Positions 8,309 to 15,727 of a stretch of DNA of 37,792 bases are shown here, one piece after another. The stretch lies in assembly GCA_018715465.1 (NCBI GenBank), contig DVLN01000151.1:1-37792 (forward strand). The letters are read 5' to 3'. Made by a program: the position numbers and the translations under genes. The stretch's first letter is position 1. Each line of letters starts with the position of its first letter. The notes under the pieces are model-generated. The model searched no databases. It was not told where the DNA came from and worked only from the letters and a program-made list of their open reading frames with translations. Origin of the DNA: Candidatus Faecivivens stercorigallinarum. Its GTDB lineage: Bacteria; Bacillota; Clostridia; Oscillospirales; Ruminococcaceae.

Positions 8309-8381
8309 CCTTTTGCCGTCCTCCTTCCCGCCGCCCTTCGGCAGGCATTCTGCACAGCAAGACGCTGTCCGCCATCAACGC

Positions 8382-8421
8382 AAAAGAGAGGGCCCCGGCG
8401 GAAACCCCCGAAGTCCCTCTC
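8382..8421 (-). terminator. Terminator downstream of pyrE
   Basis: On the minus strand GAGAGGG pairs with CCCTCTC across a 22-nt loop that can itself pair partly, then TTTT follows. It sits 21 nt past the pyrE stop and before the EcsC-like gene. Some read-through may feed the downstream genes. Confidence 0.75.
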
Positions 8422-8442
8422 CCGAAAAAGCGGACGGACACC

Positions 8443-9105
8443 TTACAGGATGCAGTATTTGTCCATGTATTCTTCCATCAGTTTGAGAACAGCTTCGTAT
8501 CCCTGCTGTTCCTTCAGATATTCATAGATATCCGCAACGCTGATGATGGAATGAACGGTAATGCCAAACTCTTCCTTAACCTCCATCAGCGCGGTCTTAC
8601 CGGGAGTGGTGCCAACTTCGCAGCGGTTGACCGAAATAAACATGTCCGACAGTTTTACATCGGCAGCCGATTTGAGGATCGGGACCGTTTCACGAACAGC
8701 AGTACCGGCGGTGATGACGTCCTCGATAATAATGACATTGTCGCCGTCAACCGGTTTGTAACCGACCAGCGCGCCGCCCTCGCCATGATCCTTGACCTCT
8801 TTACGGTTAAAGAAGTACGGTTTGTCGATACCGTATTCGCGTGCAAGCGCGCCTGCACAGGCGGTTGCAAGCGGAATGCCCTTGTAAGCGGGACCGAACA
8901 TCGCGTCAAACTGATCGCCGACCGTTTCTTTGACCAGTGCGGCATAATATTTGCCCAGCGTGTCGATCTGTGCGCCGGTGCGATAATTGCCGGTGTTGAC
9001 GAAATAGGGGGAAAGACGTCCGCTCTTGGTCTTGAACTCACCGAAGCGGAGGACATCGGCACCCATCATAAACTCAATAAATTCCTTCTTTTTCTGATCC
9101 AGCAT
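8443..9105 (-). CDS. pyrE: Orotate phosphoribosyltransferase
   Basis: PyrE joins orotate to PRPP to give OMP, the fifth step of de novo UMP synthesis. The 220 residues contain the PRPP-binding motif VIIIEDVITAGTA (125-137), the flexible catalytic loop (FNRKEVKDHGEGG, 99-111), and the orotate-side segment KTKSGRLSPYF near 26-35. Length fits the family. An SD (AAAGGA) lies 10 nt before the ATG. It appears to be a single-gene unit with its own promoter and terminator; no other pyr genes are nearby and I see no PyrR-type attenuator in its roughly 30-nt leader. Confidence 0.96.
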   Translation of the reverse strand: MLDQKKKEFIEFMMGADVLRFGEFKTKSGRLSPYFVNTGNYRTGAQIDTLGKYYAALVKETVGDQFDAMFGPAYKGIPLATACAGALAREYGIDKPYFFNRKEVKDHGEGGALVGYKPVDGDNVIIIEDVITAGTAVRETVPILKSAADVKLSDMFISVNRCEVGTTPGKTALMEVKEEFGITVHSIISVADIYEYLKEQQGYEAVLKLMEEYMDKYCIL

Positions 9106-9140
9106 CGTATAATCGTCCTTTCCGAATAGCTTGTATCAAC

Positions 9141-9169
9141 AGTATACCACATTGTCCTTAAAAAAGAAA
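9141..9169 (-). promoter_or_regulatory. Extended -10 promoter of pyrE
   Basis: On the minus strand TATACT (9141-9146) is preceded by TGG, an extended -10. The -35 position 17 nt upstream (TTTCTT) is poor, so the promoter would rely on the TG motif. Confidence 0.52.
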
Positions 9170-9204
9170 GCATCTTTACCCAAAATGCCGCGGCAGCTGT
9201 CTGT

Positions 9205-9834
9205 TCATGCGTATTCGGCCAGGACCGCCTTTGCGGTCGCAACAATCTGTTCGGTGCCGCCCCGCTCTGCCCAGAAGGAGCTGTCCGCCTCAGGCAGCGA
9301 CGCACCGGTGATCGCGCGGAAGATGGACGCCGCCGCCAGTGCCGACCCGAGCGGGCTTGCATGACGTTTATCCCGCCAGTAGAGCGGCGCATCCGGGACC
9401 GCTGCCCGCACCTTTTCCCAGACGACACCGGCAGGCGCCAGCAGCATATTCTCTTGCGCTGCCAGCCGTTCAAACGCGGCGGTCAGTTCAGCCTGATCGT
9501 CCGGGGCTTCTTCCTTCGCCCATGTCATATAGGCGACCGGGGTTGCCTTTGCCTGCCGGATCAGTTCCAGCAGCTGTGCAGCCTGCCGCATCAGCGCTTC
9601 TTCCCCGTCAAACGGGTGGGTTGCCTGCTGCAAGACAACATAATCATACCCGCCGTGCAGGATGTTAAACGCCGTCTGGGGCTGGTCGATGTGCCAGCGC
9701 AGCGGAACACCGGGACTGGCCAGCATCGTGACATGAATCTCCTGGCCGAGGACCTGCTCAAACAGCTCGGCGACCATCGCCGGCATATCGTTGAAATAGG
9801 TATGGCTGTTGCCGATAAACAGAATCTTTGTCAT
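9205..9834 (-). CDS. SGNH-type hydrolase
   Basis: This is probably a serine esterase or acylhydrolase of the SGNH/GDSL fold. The 209 residues begin with the nucleophile block FIGNSHTYFNDMP (Ser in GNSH, near residue 10) and end with a DxxH pair (DKRHASPLGSALAA), the usual Asp/His of the triad. The middle has a GYDYVVLQQATHP segment typical of block III. There is no signal peptide or membrane segment. I start it at the ATG at 9834 because GGAGG lies 9 nt upstream; an earlier ATG (9858) lies before that SD. It begins 4 nt after the DUF3048 gene, so translation is probably coupled. The substrate is unknown. Confidence 0.75.
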   Translation of the reverse strand: MTKILFIGNSHTYFNDMPAMVAELFEQVLGQEIHVTMLASPGVPLRWHIDQPQTAFNILHGGYDYVVLQQATHPFDGEEALMRQAAQLLELIRQAKATPVAYMTWAKEEAPDDQAELTAAFERLAAQENMLLAPAGVVWEKVRAAVPDAPLYWRDKRHASPLGSALAAASIFRAITGASLPEADSSFWAERGGTEQIVATAKAVLAEYA

Positions 9835-9838
9835 CCGC

Positions 9839-10969
9839 TCATCCCTCCGTTGTGTCATTGGTAAAGGTCACCGAACTGGCGTACCCCTTATCGGTCAGGC
9901 AGATATAGGTCTTGCCGACATTGGCGACCAGCGGCTGGCCGTCGGAATCAGTAAAGACAAACGGGTCTTCCACCCCGCCCTTTTCCCAGCTGATCTCCTC
10001 TCGTCCTCCGGCACTGACGTACCATCCGCTGCCGGACGAGAGATCCAGGTTGCGCCGCTCGCTGCCGTCGCCGAGGGCTGTAACCGTCGTATAAAGGATC
10101 AGCACATTTTCAAAGGTGATCACCTCTTCGGTGTCGGCGTCAATATGTTCCTGACCATTACGGTACTTGGTGTAGACGCCGGTCGTCTCGTCATAGAAAA
10201 ATTCAGCGTTATACGAACCGGAAAAGGGAACGAAGACATCATCCGCGACCCCGTCCTCCGGGACGAGCACCTCACCATACGAGAAGTCAAACAGCGGCTG
10301 ATATTCCCCTTCCAGACTGATTCCTTCCGACTCGGCCTGGGCACGGATGGTCTCGCCGTCGATAAAGAAGCTGTGCTCCCGGCCGTAGGTCTGTGCCCGC
10401 CAGGTATCCTGGTAAAAGGCGCTGGTGCAGTACTGGCCATCGACGTCATCGACCCCGTAGCTGCTGATATAGTCATACGCAGTCGGCGAGCCGCCGAAAT
10501 GGGTATACAAAGCGTTGAGCCCTTCTGAGAATGATACATAATAATGCCGCGCACTCCGCACCGGCCCGACATACGGAATCTGGTCGATGTCGGCATACAC
10601 CCCCATCATCCGGGTAATGCCCCCCTCGACGACTGCTTCGAAGATCACATCCGCCGCCGCAAGCCCTCTCTGGGGCAGTGCCTGACCGATGTTGTTGATC
10701 ATGACGGTGACCGGACGCAGCCCGACCGCCGATTCGGCAAATCCTTCTTCACCCGTCAACGGGTTGCGCGGGCCAGTATCCTCCGGCTCTTCAGGAACGC
10801 TTTCCGGTTCACTTTCCGGTTCGCTGATTTCCGAAGAAGATTCCGGCATCATCGAACTGATCTCCTCGTCGGTCTCTCCCGCCATCGAGCAGCCGCCCAG
10901 CAGCCCCGCCGTCATCGCCAGACAGAGGATGGCCGCCGTCAGACGTCTTCCCATTGTGCATTTTCCCAT
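9839..10969 (-). CDS. DUF3048 (YerB-like) lipoprotein
   Basis: The 376-residue product is predicted to be anchored outside the membrane. A signal peptide ends in a lipobox LLGGC with Cys27, followed by an acidic Ser/Glu/Pro linker. The rest matches the DUF3048 family (Bacillus YerB): NPLTGEEGF, RPVTVMINN, ADVIFEAVVEGGITR and GPVRSARHYYV. Its function is unknown, although YerB-like proteins are common in spore formers. I start it at the ATG at 10969, with GAGG just upstream; the ATG at 10954 would shorten the signal peptide and has no SD. It lies between the oxidoreductase and SGNH genes, in one likely operon. Confidence 0.87.
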   Translation of the reverse strand: MGKCTMGRRLTAAILCLAMTAGLLGGCSMAGETDEEISSMMPESSSEISEPESEPESVPEEPEDTGPRNPLTGEEGFAESAVGLRPVTVMINNIGQALPQRGLAAADVIFEAVVEGGITRMMGVYADIDQIPYVGPVRSARHYYVSFSEGLNALYTHFGGSPTAYDYISSYGVDDVDGQYCTSAFYQDTWRAQTYGREHSFFIDGETIRAQAESEGISLEGEYQPLFDFSYGEVLVPEDGVADDVFVPFSGSYNAEFFYDETTGVYTKYRNGQEHIDADTEEVITFENVLILYTTVTALGDGSERRNLDLSSGSGWYVSAGGREEISWEKGGVEDPFVFTDSDGQPLVANVGKTYICLTDKGYASSVTFTNDTTEG

Positions 10970-11077
10970 CAATTCCTCATCTCTTTCCGGCCCATTGGCC
11001 ATATTTGCGGCCAGTCCCCCGACAGGCGCGTCTATATCAATACACGCGAGCACCCAGAAAAGTTTCACGCCTTTCGG

Positions 11078-12076
11078 TCATTCCCCGTCAAACCGGATGC
11101 CGCATTTTTCGCGGATCGTCTCCATCAACCAGGTCCCGTCTCTGGAAAGCTGTACCATCCCCGCGTATTCGTCCGCGGTTCCCTCTCTGTCGAGAATATA
11201 TCGGACAAAATCAGCCGCTTCGTTTCCGAGCGATGCTGAATGAGGTTCTTCCCCAAACAGCAGCCCGCTTTCGCCGTCATTTTTCCACAGCCGGATGTTT
11301 AAGATACGGGAAACGGGGGAAAAGGTGACCGTTCCCCGATCGCCGACGATCTCACTGGGGGCGCGGGACTGGCCGATCTTGGACCAGCTCATCAGACAGC
11401 TGCCCCACGGATAGACAAACATTGCGTTCCCGGCGCCGTCCGCGCCGCCTGGCAGAAAGTGGGCGCTCGCCTCCACCCGTTTCGGCATCCCAAACAGCGC
11501 AAGCGCCAGATAGACGTCATACACCCCAATATCCATCAGCGCTCCTGCACATAGTTCTTTATTGAAGATGTTGGGCAGTTCTCCCCGCAGCAACGCAGGA
11601 TAACGGGAGGAAAGCTGGGAGAAGTTGAGGACAGCGCCGCTCAGCGTGCCGATCTCCTCTACCGCCTGTTTCAGCTGCACAAACCGCGGCTGATGGGGAG
11701 CCATAATCGCCTCCATAAAAATTGCACCGTTTTCCTCAGCCACCGCCAGCAGCCGTTCTAGCTGCTCACAGGTCACGACCGCCGGTTTTTCGCACAGGAC
11801 ATGGATTCCCCGTCGGAGAAAGACCTCCGCCTGTTCCACATGCAGCCGGTTGGGGGTCGCGATGTAAACTGCGTCCACCGTCCCGGAATCTGCCATCTTT
11901 TCCAGATCGGTCCAGACCGCATCTTCTCCCAGCCCATGCTCCCCGGCAAATTCCAGTCCCCGCTCGAATGAACGGGAGTAGACAGCGGTATGCCGGATAC
12001 CGGATACATTTTTCAGCCCTTTCAGAAACCATCCGACGATTTTTCCACTGCCGACCGTCGCAAGTCTCAGCATCAT
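11078..12076 (-). CDS. Gfo/Idh/MocA family NAD(P)-dependent oxidoreductase
   Basis: This belongs to a large family that oxidises or reduces sugars, inositols and related polyols. The 332 residues hold an N-terminal Rossmann fold (VGSGKIVGWFL, 8-18), the conserved IATPNRLHVEQA stretch, and the family catalytic motif CEKP with Lys97, followed by the alpha/beta substrate domain. Length is typical. I start at the first of two adjacent ATGs (12074-12076), 7 nt after AAAGGGG. It has its own promoter and diverges from the XRE regulator gene. The substrate cannot be told. Confidence 0.9.
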   Translation of the reverse strand: MMLRLATVGSGKIVGWFLKGLKNVSGIRHTAVYSRSFERGLEFAGEHGLGEDAVWTDLEKMADSGTVDAVYIATPNRLHVEQAEVFLRRGIHVLCEKPAVVTCEQLERLLAVAEENGAIFMEAIMAPHQPRFVQLKQAVEEIGTLSGAVLNFSQLSSRYPALLRGELPNIFNKELCAGALMDIGVYDVYLALALFGMPKRVEASAHFLPGGADGAGNAMFVYPWGSCLMSWSKIGQSRAPSEIVGDRGTVTFSPVSRILNIRLWKNDGESGLLFGEEPHSASLGNEAADFVRYILDREGTADEYAGMVQLSRDGTWLMETIREKCGIRFDGE

Positions 12077-12115
12077 TGTCCATCCCCTTTGCTTACGATA
12101 TTGCTTCCAGTTTTC

Positions 12116-12144
12116 AGTATACCAGATATCGCGCTCGATTACAA
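12116..12144 (-). promoter_or_regulatory. Promoter of the Gfo/Idh/MocA-DUF3048-SGNH operon
   Basis: On the minus strand TTGTAA (12139-12144), a 17-nt spacer and TATACT (12116-12121) with a TGG extension. The start would be about 40 nt before the oxidoreductase ATG. Confidence 0.65.
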
Positions 12145-12183
12145 ACGCGGGAAAAGAATTTTTAGAAAATGTTTTCAAATCTC

Positions 12184-12212
12184 TTGACAACTATTCTTGT
12201 CAATGATATACT
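12184..12212 (+). promoter_or_regulatory. Strong promoter of the XRE regulator operon
   Basis: TTGACA (12184-12189), a 17-nt spacer and TATACT (12207-12212) preceded by TGA, an extended -10. Its -35 box and start region lie inside the inverted repeats listed next, which points to repression by the encoded XRE protein. Confidence 0.87.
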
Positions 12213-12257
12213 TTAATTGACAAGAATAGTTATCATTTTGCAAATGATCATTGTCAA
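12184..12257. repeat. Palindromic operator array around the XRE promoter
   Basis: The 15-mer AACTATTCTTGTCAA (12189-12203) is repeated as its exact reverse complement at 12217-12231, with a 13-nt spacer that carries the -10 box. The half-site TTGACAA or its complement TTGTCAA also occurs at 12184-12190 and 12251-12257, making four copies in 74 nt. A further inverted repeat, ATCATTT..AAATGAT, lies at 12232-12248. The layout covers the -35 box and the start site, as expected for an autorepressed gene. Confidence 0.82.
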
Positions 12258-12291
12258 TTCCTACTTGAGCATAAGATGAAAGGAGGCCGTT

Positions 12292-12516
12292 ATGCCGCTG
12301 CACAATCGCTTAAAGGAATACCGCGCCCGGCTGGATATCAACCAGTCGGAAATGGGCCGGCTTGCCGGGGTTTCCCGCCAGACCATCAGCCAGATCGAGC
12401 GCGGTGACTATTCCCCCTCGGTCACACTCGCCCTGCGGCTTGCAAAGATCTGCGGGGTCACGGTCGAAGACATTTTTTCACTGGACGAAACGGAGGATTC
12501 TTATGAAAAAGACTGA
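12292..12516 (+). CDS. Small XRE-family DNA-binding regulator
   Basis: A 74-residue one-domain helix-turn-helix protein. The recognition region is SEMGRLAGVSRQTISQIERGDYSPSV (about 20-45), followed by the family ending CGVTVEDIFSL. It is little more than the DNA-binding domain, like the small XRE proteins often found beside DUF3169 or similar membrane proteins. A perfect SD (AAGGAGG) lies 5 nt upstream. The gene overlaps the next by 14 nt. The palindromes over its promoter make it a likely autorepressor that acts as a dimer. Confidence 0.92.
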   Translation: MPLHNRLKEYRARLDINQSEMGRLAGVSRQTISQIERGDYSPSVTLALRLAKICGVTVEDIFSLDETEDSYEKD

Positions 12517-13324
12517 TATGCAGGTCCCGGAACAGCTTCGGGAAAAACAGCAGGAAATCCGTAAGGAAGATAAAAAGTCCCTGCCTAAACTGCTTTTATT
12601 CATGCTGTGCGCGGCAATTATTGGATTCCCAATTGGGTTTGGCATGGGATATCTGGGGAAAAATGGCATCGACTGGCTGCCGGAGACGCTGGAACAGTTC
12701 TGGATGATCTCGGCGCTGTGGATCATTCCGGTATTTGCCCTGCTGCTGGCGGTTCCGTCACTGGCGCTGTGCACCGGCATGAAAAAGGCAATCAGCCAGC
12801 TGGGAGAAGACGACGATACAACGGCCGAAAAGATTGACCGCCGGCTGGGCGTCTCGATGCTTTTGAGCGCCGCGTTTATGATCTGCCTGTTTTTCGGGCT
12901 GGCGGTCATCTTTGCGGTCTGCGATGAGATGAGCGGGGCCCAGCTGCTGACCGGGTTGTCGGAGCTGATTCTGGGGCTCGCACTGGCGACTGTGGCGCAG
13001 AAAAAGGCGGTGGACCTGACCAAGCTGCTCTACCCGGAAAAACAAGGCAGTGCCCTGGACATCAAGTTTGTCAAAGTCTGGGAAGAAAGCTGCGACGAAC
13101 GGGAAAAGTCGATGATCTGGCAGAGTGGATACCGGGCCTACAGAACGACCTCAGCGGTTTATCCGCTGCTGTTTGCCGTAATCGCAGTCGGTGCAATTCC
13201 ATTCGGATACGGTCCGCTTCCTGCCGGAATTGTCCTGCTGATGTGGCTGATTCAGACAGTCAGTTACTGTATTCACACCATCGGTATTGAATCCCGCACC
13301 AAAAAAGGCCATACAGAAGGATAA
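12503..13324 (+). CDS. DUF3169-like membrane protein cotranscribed with the XRE regulator
   Basis: The 273-residue protein has a charged N-terminus (about 30 residues, many Lys/Glu) and hydrophobic segments near 35-55, 70-95, 120-150, 155-170 and 220-260. It therefore looks like a polytopic membrane protein. Between them lies a Lys/Asp-rich loop (EKIDRRLG). The arrangement and neighbour match DUF3169 proteins, which are found next to small XRE regulators; their function is unknown. I start at the ATG at 12503 because GGAGG lies 7 nt upstream; the open frame further upstream is only a shadow of the XRE gene. It may control or be sensed by the regulator. Confidence 0.72.
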   Translation: MKKTDMQVPEQLREKQQEIRKEDKKSLPKLLLFMLCAAIIGFPIGFGMGYLGKNGIDWLPETLEQFWMISALWIIPVFALLLAVPSLALCTGMKKAISQLGEDDDTTAEKIDRRLGVSMLLSAAFMICLFFGLAVIFAVCDEMSGAQLLTGLSELILGLALATVAQKKAVDLTKLLYPEKQGSALDIKFVKVWEESCDEREKSMIWQSGYRAYRTTSAVYPLLFAVIAVGAIPFGYGPLPAGIVLLMWLIQTVSYCIHTIGIESRTKKGHTEG

Positions 13325-13333
13325 AGCAAAAAT

Positions 13334-13370
13334 TCCCTCCTGTCCGGGATAGGTTTCCGGGCAGGAGGGA
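13334..13370. terminator. Convergent terminator between DUF3169-like and MBL genes
   Basis: A 14-bp stem (TCCCTCCTGTCCGG with its complement, one G-U pair) and a 9-nt loop. The minus strand has the better U-tract (AATTTTTGC), so it mainly ends the metallo-hydrolase transcript; the plus strand has only GTTTC. Confidence 0.82.
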
Positions 13371-13398
13371 GTTTCATTGTCTGAAAATAATTCTTGTA

Positions 13399-14205
13399 TT
13401 ATTCAACCGGATAGCAGGCCGACGCGCCGCCATGTACCGCGCGTTCCGCCTTTTTGCCGAACATCTCGTTGACCGGTGCAAAGCCGTAACCGGCGAGGTT
13501 TTCCATCTTCTTCTGAGTACCGGCGAGAATTTCACTGTCCAGCGCGATAAAGTCGCGGATGTACTGTTTGCTGATCGGGCTGCCGTTGTGAGCGGGGCAG
13601 ACAAAGTCGTATTCGCTTTCCCTTGCCAGCAGCTTTTCCATATTCTGTTTATGCAGCGCCGCCTGTTCCAGCGCGGTCAGATCCTGCCGCAGCAGCAGCA
13701 CCTGTCCCGACTCCAGCTCGTCGCCCGAATAAACGCAGCGGCTGACATCGTCGATATAGGCAAGGCTTCCGGGGTGGTGACAGCCGATCGCAACAACGCT
13801 GACCTTGCGTCCGCCCAGGTCGATGACATCCCCGTCGTGCAGGATGTTGATTTTATAATCAGGATGGGGCATCGCCATAAAGCGTTTCTGCATCTCCTCA
13901 CCAAACGCATTTTTGGCGTCTTTGGAAGCAGCTTCGCTCATCCAGGCCTCTTCCCAGAGGGCGTTTCCGCCGGTATGGTCAAAATGGCCATGGGTATTGC
14001 AGACCATGACAGGCTTGTCGGTGATTGTCTCAACAAATGCCCGGAGGTCGCCGTCACCGTAAGCGGTGTCGATCAGCATTGCCTTTTCGCTGCCGATCAG
14101 CAGATAGCAGTAGAGGCTGCCGTGATAGCAGATCACCCAGGTATCGGGGAAGTTCTGCCATTTACCGTAGATATATCCGTGTTCGTTGACATTGGGGTTT
14201 GCCAT
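13399..14205 (-). CDS. Metallo-beta-lactamase-fold hydrolase
   Basis: A 268-residue protein of the MBL superfamily, likely a cytosolic zinc hydrolase. The metal motif is THGHFDHTGG (His72, His74, Asp76, His77), preceded by the strand AMLIDTAYG. Further metal ligands fit the H in GCHHPGS and the D in YSGDEL; PAHNG supplies the last His. It is a paralogue of the enzyme at 28537-29442, sharing the IGSE.A.LIDT and NTH.H.DH.GGN blocks. I start at the ATG at 14205, 8 nt after AAAGGA. The substrate is unknown; the superfamily includes lactonases, thioesterases and glyoxalase II. Confidence 0.86.
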   Translation of the reverse strand: MANPNVNEHGYIYGKWQNFPDTWVICYHGSLYCYLLIGSEKAMLIDTAYGDGDLRAFVETITDKPVMVCNTHGHFDHTGGNALWEEAWMSEAASKDAKNAFGEEMQKRFMAMPHPDYKINILHDGDVIDLGGRKVSVVAIGCHHPGSLAYIDDVSRCVYSGDELESGQVLLLRQDLTALEQAALHKQNMEKLLARESEYDFVCPAHNGSPISKQYIRDFIALDSEILAGTQKKMENLAGYGFAPVNEMFGKKAERAVHGGASACYPVE

Positions 14206-14254
14206 TGTGACCATCCTTTCAGACAAAAGTGCATAAGTTTTATCAGATAGTTAT

Positions 14255-14283
14255 AGAATAGCACAGTCTGAAACATCTGGCAA
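14255..14283 (-). promoter_or_regulatory. Promoter of the MBL-fold hydrolase gene
   Basis: On the minus strand TTGCCA (14278-14283), a 17-nt spacer and TATTCT (14255-14260) preceded by TGC, an extended -10. Confidence 0.72.
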
Positions 14284-14347
14284 GCAGTCAATCTGTCATT
14301 TTACAGCGAAAAATTATCTTTTTCACTTTTACCGGCGACAGGCAGTG

Positions 14348-14389
14348 AAAAAGGGACAGTCTTTCCGCAACATACAGAAAGACTATCCC
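14348..14389 (-). terminator. Terminator of the fatty-acid synthesis operon
   Basis: GGGATAGTCTTTC pairs with GAAAGACTGTCCC (13 bp, one G-U pair) around an 11-nt loop, followed on the minus strand by TTTTT. It lies about 35 nt beyond the acpP stop. Confidence 0.88.
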
Positions 14390-14424
14390 TTTTAAAAAAA
14401 CACGCTGAATCGAGAGAACCGAAA

Positions 14425-14652
14425 TCAGGCGTTGTCTTCGATATACTTAACGATATCGCCGACGGTTTTGATATTCTCGACCTGCTCGTCGGGGATTTCA
14501 ACGTCGAATTCCTCTTCGAGAGACATGACCAGGTCGACCAGGTCCAGAGAGTCAGCGCCGAGATCGTCAACGATGCTGGCTTCCATGGTAACCTTTTCTT
14601 CCTCAACGTCCAGCTGATCTACCAGAATCTCTTTTACTTTGTCAAAAATCAT
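14425..14652 (-). CDS. acpP: Acyl carrier protein
   Basis: AcpP carries the growing acyl chain on a 4'-phosphopantetheine arm through all fatty-acid synthesis steps. The 75-residue acidic helical protein has the attachment site Ser35 in LGADSLDLVDL. I start at the ATG at 14652 because AGGAGG lies upstream; the longer frame up to 14733 is a shadow. It is the last gene of the acc/fab operon, 77 nt after accA, whereas in many Clostridia it lies beside fabH/fabK. The gap to accA holds an inverted repeat. Confidence 0.97.
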   Translation of the reverse strand: MIFDKVKEILVDQLDVEEEKVTMEASIVDDLGADSLDLVDLVMSLEEEFDVEIPDEQVENIKTVGDIVKYIEDNA

Positions 14653-14693
14653 GGGTATTTCCTCCTTGATATTCACATCTATCATAATCCGCC

Positions 14694-14714
14694 GGTATAA
14701 AGGGTTCTTATACC
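14694..14714. repeat. Inverted repeat between accA and acpP
   Basis: GGTATAA (14694-14700) and TTATACC (14708-14714) form a 7-bp inverted repeat with a 7-nt loop. It has no U-tract. It could be an operator, an mRNA-processing site or an internal promoter element that raises acpP expression. Confidence 0.4.
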
Positions 14715-14729
14715 AAAGCGAAATTACAA

Positions 14730-15698
14730 TCATCCATTTTCATCCGAAACCGGTTGCATTCCATCCCGCATTCCGTCATCATCGGTACTGACCACGACGT
14801 CACTTTCCGGGAGCTCACCGATCTGGGGCAGCGTATCTTCCAGTCCGACAGAACAGTCATCCTCTTCGCAGCAGCTGCCCGCGAGGATATCCTCTTCAAA
14901 TACGCCAATTTTTCTGAATTTATTATAACGTGCTTCTAATAAATTTGCAACACTTTTTTTGGATAATTTTTTCAGAGAATCCAAAATAAAGTCGGCAATA
15001 TTCCCGGCCGTCACTTCAGGGTTCATATGCGCGCCGCCGGCAGCCTCCGGGATGATCACGTCACAGACACCATATTCCTTCAGGTCTTCCGCCTTCATGT
15101 GCATCTGTTCGGCGGCCTCTTTTTCACGGGAAGCGTCTTTCCACAGAAGGGAAGCAAACCCTCTGGGCGAGATAACGCTGTAGACCGCATTTTCCAGCAT
15201 CCCCAGCGTATCGCATACCCCAAGCGCCAGTGCACCGCCGGAACCGCCCTCTCCCAGCACAATCGAGATAACCGGTGTTTTGAGCCGGGAAAATTCAAAC
15301 AGGTTGCGGGCAATCGCCTCACCCTGTCCCCTCTCCTCGGCTGCAACGCCGCAGAAAGCACCGGGCGTGTCGATAAAGCAGATAATCGGTCGGTGGAACT
15401 TCTCAGCCTGTCTGGCCAGCCGGAGTGCCTTACGGTAGCCTTCCGGGTGGGGGCAGGAGAAGTTGGTCTTCTTGTTTTCCTCGAGGTCATGTCCCTTGAC
15501 CTGTCCGATCACCGTCACCGAGATACCATGTACCCGGGCGATGCCGCCGACGATCGCCGCATCGTCTCCGAACAGCCGGTCGCCGTGCATCTCATAAAAC
15601 TCGTCAAAGATCATCGGGATATAATCCCGCACCGTCGGACGTCCCTTATGGCGGATCAGCTCCATCCGCTCCCAGGCGGTCAGCTTGTTTTCTTCCAT
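14730..15698 (-). CDS. accA: Acetyl-CoA carboxylase carboxyltransferase subunit alpha
   Basis: AccA pairs with AccD to move CO2 from carboxybiotin to acetyl-CoA, giving malonyl-CoA. The 322 residues show the family blocks RHKGRPTVRDYIP, KGHDLEENKKTNF, PGAFCGVAAEERGQGEAIA and EGGSGGALALG (oxyanion-hole glycines). I start at the ATG at 15698, 8 nt after AGGAGG. An upstream ATG at 15731 overlaps the accD stop by 4 nt but lacks a good SD; I cannot exclude it. After the usual end (RYNKFRKIGVF) there is an unusual acidic tail of about 50 residues with a Cys-Cys pair and many Asp/Glu. Confidence 0.95.
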   Translation of the reverse strand: MEENKLTAWERMELIRHKGRPTVRDYIPMIFDEFYEMHGDRLFGDDAAIVGGIARVHGISVTVIGQVKGHDLEENKKTNFSCPHPEGYRKALRLARQAEKFHRPIICFIDTPGAFCGVAAEERGQGEAIARNLFEFSRLKTPVISIVLGEGGSGGALALGVCDTLGMLENAVYSVISPRGFASLLWKDASREKEAAEQMHMKAEDLKEYGVCDVIIPEAAGGAHMNPEVTAGNIADFILDSLKKLSKKSVANLLEARYNKFRKIGVFEEDILAGSCCEEDDCSVGLEDTLPQIGELPESDVVVSTDDDGMRDGMQPVSDENG

Positions 15699-15727
15699 CG
15701 TCAATTCCTCCTGTCCTTTTTCTGTTG

